Below are positions 5,793-10,950 of a stretch of 10,950 bases of DNA, in pieces. Source of the stretch: Pinguiococcus pyrenoidosus (lineage: Eukaryota > Sar > Pinguiophyceae > Pinguiochrysidales > Pinguiochrysidaceae); contig JAAMXY010000496.1 in NCBI GenBank assembly GCA_019677205.1, positions 1-10,950 on the forward strand, read 5' to 3'. The notes under the pieces are model-generated. The model worked only from the letters and a program-made list of their open reading frames with translations. It did not search any database and was not told where the DNA came from. Position 1 is the first letter of the stretch; every line of letters begins with the position of its first letter. The translations under genes and the position numbers were made by a program.

Positions 5793-8417
5793 CTAATACA
5801 AGAACGATCCATTTTGGAGGACAGCCCCGACAGGTTGATCCCAGGGGTGTAGGTCCAGGTCTGTTGGCGTCCGGCGCCGGCCCATCGACGAGACCACCTG
5901 CCTTAGAACGTGCAGGAGGGAACGGGGCCACAAGAAGAGCAAGAAGAGCACTGCCATCGCCGCGAGCAGCACGAGCAGCTCGTGCAGGAAGCTTGACCCG
6001 CAGCCTTTGCACCGAACGGTCCGCTTGCGCTTGCCCGACGCCGCCGCGTTCACGATCTCCGCGAAGACTTCCCATGTCCTGTGCGTTTCCCGCTGCGTGC
6101 TGCTTCGGATCTGACCGCGCAGCCACGCCGGCGGGCCGCCATGCTTGTACTTCACGTCGGCCGTCACCCGCATCTCCACGCGGGACTGGGGATTGGTCAT
6201 CGGTCGGATGAAGGCGAGCTGCACGTGAGACACAAACTTGGAGCCATACGGAACCTCCGGCGCGTGGATCGTGATGTCGACGACCAGCGCGTTCGGATCG
6301 TCGAGGATGACACGATGGACCTCGTGGATGCGGCTCTCGGGCATGAGGGCGCTGCGCGGAATGGTGTAGAACACCTCCCGCTGCAGCACGCGGGCATCGT
6401 CGTGGTGCCATGCGGTGGCTCGCGGATTCTTCAGCCGAAGCTCCTTGTGGAAGGCGCCCATCAGCGTCGTGAACTCCCCGAGGTTCGGATCCCCGTGCGC
6501 CGCGGCATCCGCACCCGGTCCGAGGAAGGCCAAGCGAAGGCGGGACAGGCCCACGGCGACGTTCTTCTCCAGGCAGGGGATGGACAGCGGCGCCGGCAGC
6601 TCCTTGCGCGCCTTCTCGCTCAGCCCCATGGCGCCCATGGTCTCGGGGCACTCGCTCAGGAGCTTGGTGTCGGCCATGCTCAGCCACAGGGCGATCCTCA
6701 CGTGGCCATTCTGCATCCGCAGGGGCCGACCGCGGTGGGTGGTGGTCACCGACACGGGAAGCCACTTTGCCTCCACGGCCAGGGGCAAAGGGCCCAGCCT
6801 CGGAAAGGACGGCCTTGACGGCCTTCTCCTCACAGGCGGCCTCTCGGCCTCGCTGCCTGTCGACCTCACCGGGGAGAGCCGCTCGACGCCGTTCGTCGCC
6901 GTTGCTTCGGTCGTCGACGTTGCTTCGGTCGTCGACGTCGCTTCGTCTTCGACGAGCAGAATCTCGCGCAGGGGAACCTGAAGCGTTCCCATGCCGATGG
7001 CGCTCAGTTCGGTGTCACTCGGCAGCTTCTGCAGCACCACGATGCTGATGATGTCCACGTTGCGATTGCAGTGCTTCAGCTCCAGCTCAAGCAGCTCTCC
7101 CTCCGGCGTGCCGGTCCGCAGCACCGGCCAGGCGGCGTCGCCCGCGGGGCTCTTGCTGGTGTAGTCCGTGTCGATCTCGCCGTTCCTGGCGAGCACGCGG
7201 ACCTTGACGTCGTACCTCAGCCCGAGCGCCTGGCCCCAGCGCATGCCCATCGCGAACGTGGTCTTCTCCTGCACGTCGCGAATCTCGAAGACGTGCGCGT
7301 GCAGCCTCAGCTTCTGATCGGTGGGAAACACGCCGGACGCAGGCGCCAGCGGCAGCTCTCGCCCGCCGGCGATTCTTTCGAGCTTCATGCACAGGCGGAT
7401 CTTGGCGTCGCCCATGGGACCCAGCTGGCCAAACGCCATGCGAAACTCGTGCAGCGTCGGCTTGCACACGGTGTTCTCCGGGTCCTGGAGGATCTCGGCC
7501 ACGAGGTCGTCGGGCCCCGAGGAGTCCGCCTCGGCTTCCTCCTTGGTCTCGTCGTCCAGATGCTCCCCCGAGTCTCCACTGGCCAGGAGCGCGTGGTGAT
7601 ACGTGGTGACTCGCTGGTGCCACTTCTCGATCTCGCCGTGCGACAGCACTTGCAAGTCGGTGAGGCCGGCGTGGGCGGTGCCGAAGAAGAGGTCCTTGGA
7701 GAAGTTGCGGTACAGGAAGCCTTCCACTCGAAGCTGCTCGGCTTGCGGGTCTCTCACGCCGAAGACGAAGCGCTGCAGACGCGCGTATTGGCCGTTGATC
7801 ATGCTGTGCTTCTCGATGACGTCGGAGGTCTTCTGCTGCCCCCCGACGCGCAGCACCACGTAGCCCAGCGTCCTGTCGTGCACGTCTGGCGTGCAGCCGA
7901 AGGGGATCACGTGCAGCAGGTAGTCACTGCAGTGCTCGGCGCAAAACTGGTACACGGAAGCGCCGCCTCGGAAGGTGGATTTCCCCAAAGGATACACCGT
8001 GGCGCGCGAGCTGCCGCGCTTCCGGCTTAGGCGCCGCATGTACGCGCCGTCCAGCAGCTGCTGGCCGATCATGCCGGCCTCCTCCGCAGTCTCAACATTG
8101 CTGCGACTGTCTCCGATGAGCCATCCGATGATGTCCGCGCCGAACACGACGTACTGTCTCTCCTTGTATCCCATGCCCGTGATGGTGCTCTTGATGGTGA
8201 CGATTCTGCTGGGAATGCCGCGCTCCATGCGCACCGCGAGGTTGCGCAGAGGCTCCTTGGTGATTCCGGCGCCTCGTCGAGGCGTCGCGCGGCGCTCGGG
8301 AGCGGGCGGAGGGCGCTGAAGTCTCTTTTGCGAGTGGCCGACGGAGCAGAAGCAGCAGCATGGCGGGTTCTCGACGATGGTACTCTCGTCCGATGGCCAC
8401 GGCGTGTACTCATCCAT
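5793..8417 (-). CDS. DEP / C2-like / VASt domain protein with C-terminal membrane anchor
   Basis: An intronless frame of 874 residues. The N-terminus has a CCCFC cluster at 20-24, perhaps lipid-modified. Residues about 60-145 look like a DEP domain: VVFGADIIGWL (90-100), then EEAGMIGQQLLDGAYMRRL (112-130), fit the F-x-G-x-D-x-x-x-W-L and x-L-L-x-x-G-x-x pattern. Residues about 335-490 and 545-585 have C2-like beta strands (KIRLCMKLERI, HAHVFEIRDV, YDVKVRVLARN, HVRIALWLSM). Residues about 655-790 resemble a VASt domain, the StAR-related lipid-binding fold: REVFYTIP, then DITIHAPEVPYGSKFVSHVQ, then TADVKYKHG. Residues 811-831 form one membrane span near the C-terminus. In plants and fungi, C2/GRAM-VASt proteins anchor in the ER and move sterols at membrane contacts, which is the likely role here. 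An alternative in-frame ATG at 8717 would add 100 low-complexity residues. I prefer 8417 because promoter-like motifs lie between the two ATGs. Confidence 0.8.
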   Translation of the reverse strand: MDEYTPWPSDESTIVENPPCCCFCSVGHSQKRLQRPPPAPERRATPRRGAGITKEPLRNLAVRMERGIPSRIVTIKSTITGMGYKERQYVVFGADIIGWLIGDSRSNVETAEEAGMIGQQLLDGAYMRRLSRKRGSSRATVYPLGKSTFRGGASVYQFCAEHCSDYLLHVIPFGCTPDVHDRTLGYVVLRVGGQQKTSDVIEKHSMINGQYARLQRFVFGVRDPQAEQLRVEGFLYRNFSKDLFFGTAHAGLTDLQVLSHGEIEKWHQRVTTYHHALLASGDSGEHLDDETKEEAEADSSGPDDLVAEILQDPENTVCKPTLHEFRMAFGQLGPMGDAKIRLCMKLERIAGGRELPLAPASGVFPTDQKLRLHAHVFEIRDVQEKTTFAMGMRWGQALGLRYDVKVRVLARNGEIDTDYTSKSPAGDAAWPVLRTGTPEGELLELELKHCNRNVDIISIVVLQKLPSDTELSAIGMGTLQVPLREILLVEDEATSTTEATSTTEATATNGVERLSPVRSTGSEAERPPVRRRPSRPSFPRLGPLPLAVEAKWLPVSVTTTHRGRPLRMQNGHVRIALWLSMADTKLLSECPETMGAMGLSEKARKELPAPLSIPCLEKNVAVGLSRLRLAFLGPGADAAAHGDPNLGEFTTLMGAFHKELRLKNPRATAWHHDDARVLQREVFYTIPRSALMPESRIHEVHRVILDDPNALVVDITIHAPEVPYGSKFVSHVQLAFIRPMTNPQSRVEMRVTADVKYKHGGPPAWLRGQIRSSTQRETHRTWEVFAEIVNAAASGKRKRTVRCKGCGSSFLHELLVLLAAMAVLFLLFLWPRSLLHVLRQVVSSMGRRRTPTDLDLHPWDQPVGAVLQNGSFLY
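6901..6954 (-). repeat. 18-bp in-frame tandem repeat inside the DEP/VASt gene
   Basis: Two perfect 18-bp copies (6901-6918 and 6919-6936) and one imperfect copy encode EATSTT repeats at about residues 492-508. They sit in the Ser/Thr/Arg/Pro-rich linker before the second C2-like strands. The repeat is a multiple of three, so length variation would keep the frame. Confidence 0.85.
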
Positions 8418-8483
8418 GTGCAGCTGCGGAAGCGCCCGGGAATCGCTGGTGTGGTTTGAAGATACGATGGCGATTCGGTGCGG

Positions 8484-8497
8484 AAAATGGGAAATCG
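8484..8497 (-). promoter_or_regulatory. Initiator/flanking-promoter-like element upstream of the DEP/VASt gene
   Basis: The bottom strand reads GATTTCCCATTTTCC. This fits most of the oomycete Inr+FPR core, described as TCAYTYY followed by NCAWTTT, with mismatch at the leading TC. It lies about 70 bp upstream of the ATG at 8417, a plausible transcription start position. It supports 8417 rather than 8717 as the start codon. The match depends on a remembered consensus and could be chance. Confidence 0.35.
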
Positions 8498-8690
8498 GGA
8501 AAGGGGGGGAAAGTTGTTTGTTGGAGACGTGAGGGAATCCAGAATCTCTCCCATGCGGCGAACTTTCCGTGGAAACCTCAAGCCTCGAGGTTGCTTCCAG
8601 CTTGAAAGAGCGAACTTGTCGTGTGGATGGCTGCCGCAAGGGCGATCCCGGACTGCACAGCGATTCGCACGCAGCACGGCGTGCATGGAC

Positions 8691-8727
8691 ATTGGCCAAT
8701 GGAGACGAAGCGATCATTGCCTATTGG
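8691..8727 (-). promoter_or_regulatory. CCAAT boxes upstream of the DEP/VASt gene
   Basis: Bottom-strand CCAAT occurs at 8727-8723 (ACCAATAG context) and at 8695-8691. The second is part of the palindrome ATTGGCCAAT. They lie about 275-310 bp upstream of the ATG at 8417, similar to the spacing seen for the other genes. Confidence 0.4.
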
Positions 8728-8854
8728 TTGGTGCGAGGGGCAAAAAGGATTCGACGAATCGGCAAATCTTGCCCAAGGCCACCGCATTGGTAGATGCTAG
8801 GTTTTTCACACGGGAAAATGCAGTATGCAAGCTAAAACTGGGCTATGAAAAAGC

Positions 8855-8868
8855 GAATTTATAAATTC
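8855..8868. repeat. Perfect 14-bp AT-rich palindrome
   Basis: GAATTTATAAATTC equals its own reverse complement. A second small inverted repeat, CAATTT-TTG-AAATTG, follows at 8882-8896. These may be chance structures in AT-rich spacer DNA or a bidirectional TATA-like site. Confidence 0.6.
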
Positions 8869-8883
8869 ATATGATATAAATCA

Positions 8884-9015
8884 ATTTTTGAAATTGCTGA
8901 TTGTTTCCCCTGATTGGATGTGAGGTTGCATGACTTCGAAATGACGGCATTCCCGGGCCGTACGGAGGAGGGGTGAATTATCAAAGCCCATAAAAGCAGC
9001 ACGCGACCCCATCAC
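8884..9015 (-). pseudogene. Ankyrin-repeat fragment
   Basis: The bottom strand from 9015 reads a 44-residue open piece containing GFDNSPLLRTARECRHFEV then MQPHIQSGETI, ending at TGA 8883-8881. It fits one ankyrin repeat of the pattern N-x-SPLLxAAREGHFEVVQxLIQSGAxI, with several substitutions in key positions (Arg for Ala, Cys-Arg for Gly, Met-Gln-Pro-His for Val-x-x-Leu). A CAG at 9018-9016 could be an old splice acceptor. No flanking repeats are visible. It looks like a degraded fragment, possibly of the same family as the relic at 3245-3540. Confidence 0.45.
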
Positions 9016-9225
9016 CTGCGAAAGTAAGGACTTGAGATTCAACGATTCACCTCGATGGAAATCCACAATGCTTCAAAGAACCAATGGAACGCAATTCAAG
9101 TGCTGCAGTGACGTCGCACTACTCCATAGCGGGTACCGCTGCAGGCACTGATTGGACAGAACACGATTTCGTTCAGATTCAACATCAATTTAAAAATTAA
9201 TTAAATTTAATTTCAATTCAGGCGA

Positions 9226-9251
9226 GGTTTTGGTTTTGGTTTTGATTTTGG
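9226..9251 (+). repeat. GGTTTT hexamer repeat
   Basis: Three GGTTTT units and one GATTTT unit are followed by GG. The tract lies in the divergent spacer. It resembles short G/T telomere-like repeats only superficially. Confidence 0.85.
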
Positions 9252-9433
9252 AGCGTTGCAGGCGGTTAGAATGTCCTTAATTTTAAAGTTTGTGATGTTA
9301 ATCATAGTATCATTATTTTAACAAAATTACAAAAAAATCCTACAATCCGTCTTGGGGGTGCAACCCTTTCCACATCGGGCAAAAGCATTTTCTGCCCACG
9401 AGCCATGGCTTGGCAAACATTGCTTCTTCATCT

Positions 9434-9442
9434 ACCAATCAT
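9434..9442 (+). promoter_or_regulatory. CCAAT box (NF-Y type)
   Basis: ACCAATCAT matches the NF-Y consensus. It lies about 254 bp upstream of the ATG at 9691 and shares its 9-base sequence with the inverted box near 505. Confidence 0.45.
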
Positions 9443-9549
9443 GTATCTCAATTCATGCTGAACCGCCCTATAACCGCCTTTGAATTGAAATCCGAAATTC
9501 GCGAAATGCCTCTCAGGCGCTGAAAAAGGAAGGGCTTCGAATCGTTTCA

Positions 9550-9612
9550 CCCTCTCTCTTCCTCCCTTTTCTCCTCTCCCTCTCTCTCCCTCTCTCTTTC
9601 TCTCTCTCCCCC
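9550..9612 (+). promoter_or_regulatory. 63-nt uninterrupted pyrimidine tract upstream of the Cys-rich gene
   Basis: A CT-rich run without a single purine is followed by an A/C-rich stretch ending in ACACAG at about 9636. It lies 78 bp upstream of the ATG at 9691. It may mark a pyrimidine-rich transcription start region, or the polypyrimidine tract of an intron in the 5' leader. A plain CT microsatellite is also possible. Confidence 0.5.
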
Positions 9613-9690
9613 AAACACACCAAAACACAAACACAGTTTCTACTTAACGCCCAAAAGCTCCGACTGCTCCGCGCCGCACCCCTTGTCAAG

Positions 9691-10657
9691 ATGGCGAGCA
9701 AGAGCTACCGCATGGAGCGCGTGATGATGAACAAGGCGGAGCAGCACAGTATCCGCGTGGTGGAGGAGCTGCAGCCCGGCGAACACGAAGTGGGCAACTG
9801 CCAGTGCTTCAGTTGCGTCCCTCTGTGCGCGTGCTGCTTGGTGCTTCCGTGCTGCGTCATTCCGGAGAGCATCGCGGGACAGCTGCGCGACTCGCGCTAC
9901 ATCTACGTGAAAGAAACGTCCATCGAGTGGAACGACCCGCGCGCGGTGTGTCTTGAGGGCGGCTTCCTGTGCGGTATCGACCCGTGCAACTACCGCGTGC
10001 AGGACGACGTCACCGTGCTGTACTATGACGACCCGCTGCTCAACGAGATCACCGACCAGACGCGCTGCTGCAACGACTGCCGCACAAGTTGCTTCGGGGT
10101 AAGGCGAAAGATACCCTTCCGCTCTTTCCGAACACGCAGCGCCGGACGGATCGCCAGACCGAATGAAGCTGCGTACAGGGCATTTCCGAGACAGGGGGGT
10201 TTGGGACAGCCAGCTAAAACGACTCTTCCGCTGAACAGGGCGAAGGCGACGAGATTCAGCTGCGAAATACCTTCTGCTTTGGATGCTGCGCCAAGGCGCT
10301 GCCGCCCTGCCCATGCATTCCGGTGCGTACCGCCATGGATGCGACTTTGTCTTACCCCGAGAGGACCCAAGACGCATCTCTCATCGCTGGCGCTTCCTTG
10401 CAGAGCTTCTGCCCGCGCTCGTTCTGCCCCTGCGTGCTGTCGTACACCATCAACGTGAGACGCAGCACCGGAGACCACGCCGTCGACGTGCTCATCAAGG
10501 CGCGCAATGAAGTGAGTACCAATGTCCAGAGTGGCAAGGGGAGAAAAACATGAAGCTCCAGCAATGCGCGGCAACTGACTTGATATGCGTTCCCTCACGC
10601 TACTAGGCGAGGTCTGCGGCGGAGAGAATTGCTGCGCAGCTGAAGCAAGCCGTCTAG
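9691..10657 (+). CDS. Cys-rich protein of unknown family (four exons, 216 residues)
   Basis: Exons are 9691-10098, 10239-10322, 10404-10511 and 10607-10654 plus TAG 10655-10657. All junctions are phase 0. The gene model was built from splice sites and frame continuity: only this combination keeps the Cys-rich pattern going. The 216 residues contain 23 Cys, mostly in clusters: CQCFSC..CACC..CC (37-55), C-x6-C-x4-C (87-99), CCNDC..SC (126-134), and CFGCC..CPC..C...CPC (149-174). Between them lies a Cys-poor part, DSRYIYVKETSIEWNDPR (67-84) and YRVQDDVTVLYYDDPLLNEI (101-120), which looks like beta strands, perhaps a PH-like fold. The C-terminus (197-216) is a charged helix. There is no signal peptide and no clear membrane span, but the hydrophobic Cys clusters could be lipid-modified or bind metal. 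I do not recognise the family. The ATG context (AAGATGG) is strong. Confidence 0.75.
10099..10238 (+). other. Intron 1 (140 nt) of the Cys-rich gene
   Basis: The donor is GTAAGG after GGG and the acceptor is GAACAG. The join reads CFG then GEGDEIQLRNTFCF, continuing the Cys pattern. Confidence 0.7.
10323..10403 (+). other. Intron 2 (81 nt) of the Cys-rich gene
   Basis: The donor is GTGCGT after CCG and the acceptor is CTTGCAG with a pyrimidine-rich lead-in. The join reads PCPCIP then SFCPRSFCPC. Confidence 0.75.
10512..10606 (+). other. Intron 3 (95 nt) of the Cys-rich gene
   Basis: The donor is GTGAGT after GAA and the acceptor is CTACTAG. A CTGAC branch-like motif lies at 10575-10579. The join reads KARNE then ARSAAERIAAQLKQAV and a stop. 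Confidence 0.75.
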
Positions 10658-10822
10658 TGTAGTTTTAAGGAGGAGCCTGGCGGGCGTGATGGCTTTGGTG
10701 AAGGCGAGGATTCTTCGACTAGCATAGGAACGGACGTCATGTCGAGCCCCGTAGAGCGTGTGTTGCAGTGGTGTCCAGACAGGCCCCGGGAATCCATAAG
10801 AAGCACAGTTGCCTTCAACACG

Positions 10823-10927
10823 CTAGCTGCGCATCAGCGCCTGCCGTAGGTCCTCGATGAGGTCCTCTTCGTGTTCCAGGCCAATGGAGAGGCGGATGAG
10901 CGCTTCCGGCGTGTCGCTGACCTCTCC
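10823..10927 (-). CDS. Last exon of a Cys/Met-metabolism PLP-dependent enzyme (cystathionine gamma-lyase/synthase family), partial
   Basis: The bottom strand from 10927 reads 34 residues ending at TAG (10825-10823): GEVSDTPEALIRLSIG, then LEHEEDLIEDLRQAL, then MRS. This is the typical C-terminal end of the family, where IRLSVGLExxEDLxxDLxxAL is a strongly conserved signature, very close to animal cystathionine gamma-lyase. The codon before GGA is an in-frame TAG that forms part of a CTACTAG splice acceptor, the same heptamer as intron 3 of the neighbouring gene. The exon therefore starts at 10927, and the rest of the gene lies beyond the window. The enzyme would act in transsulfuration or methionine synthesis. 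The subfamily cannot be settled from this tail. Its 3' end faces that of the Cys-rich gene, 165 bp away. Confidence 0.75.
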   Translation of the reverse strand, partial: GEVSDTPEALIRLSIGLEHEEDLIEDLRQALMRS

Positions 10928-10950
10928 CTAGTAGCCACAAGCACCAAATC

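Larger units (their letters stand above)
8418..9690. other. Divergent intergenic region between the DEP/VASt gene and the Cys-rich gene
   Basis: This 1.27-kb spacer should carry both promoters. It contains CCAAT boxes on both strands, the perfect palindrome at 8855-8868, an ankyrin relic at 8884-9015, AT-rich stretches at about 9185-9215 and 9275-9345, a GGTTTT repeat at 9226 and a pyrimidine tract at 9550. No other gene is supported. Confidence 0.5.

Noticed and set aside
5737-6765. 342-codon bottom-strand frame overlapping the VASt part of the gene
   Set aside because: It is a frame-shifted shadow with Arg/Pro/Ala-rich composition, while the other frame encodes a coherent domain and membrane span.
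7071-8030. 319-codon open frame on the top strand opposite the DEP/VASt gene
   Set aside because: It is an antisense shadow of the high-GC3 gene and has no recognisable domain.
8418-8717. 100-residue N-terminal extension of the DEP/VASt protein from the ATG at 8717
   Set aside because: The extension is low-complexity and contains the promoter-like block at 8484-8497 and a CCAAT box at 8691. It was not fully excluded, only judged less likely.
9226-9251. GGTTTT repeat as an internal telomere-like sequence
   Set aside because: There are only three perfect units and no neighbouring subtelomeric features. A simple microsatellite explains it.

Overview
The window looks like nuclear DNA of a protist. 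There are short GT-AG introns (79, 140, 81 and 95 nt), genes on both strands with no operon spacing, and strongly G/C-ending codons in the conserved genes. One promoter-like block resembles the oomycete Initiator plus flanking-promoter element. CTGAC branch-point-like motifs sit about 30 nt upstream of two acceptors. A stramenopile, possibly an oomycete, is my best guess, but this is inference. I see nothing prokaryotic, no CRISPR array, no rRNA and no convincing tRNA.

Layout. Positions 93-356 hold a short relic resembling the DNA-binding end of a Tc1/mariner-type transposase. Positions 761-3022 (+) encode an unrecognised 753-residue protein with a membrane-spanning C-terminal third and codon use unlike its neighbours. 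Positions 3245-3540 (-) hold a broken ankyrin-repeat gene. Positions 4041-5310 (+) encode a two-exon, membrane-anchored JmjC/cupin-like protein whose first metal-binding Asp is Ala. A 482-bp convergent spacer follows, with a CAACG microsatellite. Positions 5793-8417 (-) encode an intronless 874-residue DEP / C2-like / VASt / transmembrane protein, probably a lipid-transfer or membrane-contact-site protein. The divergent spacer 8418-9690 holds promoter motifs, AT-rich patches, a second ankyrin relic and a 63-nt pyrimidine tract. Positions 9691-10657 (+) encode a four-exon Cys-rich protein of unknown family. At the right edge, 10823-10927 (-) is the last exon of a Cys/Met-metabolism PLP enzyme of the cystathionine gamma-lyase / gamma-synthase family, too short to be seen as a long ORF.

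The genes do not form an obvious pathway. Three encode probable membrane proteins: the JmjC-like protein (likely lumenal), the DEP-C2-VASt protein (likely ER) and the orphan multi-spanning protein. NF-Y-type CCAAT boxes lie roughly 240-280 bp upstream of each complete gene's start. The observations most worth following are the HxA metal site of the JmjC-like protein, the DEP plus VASt architecture, and the two unplaced families at 761-3022 and 9691-10657.
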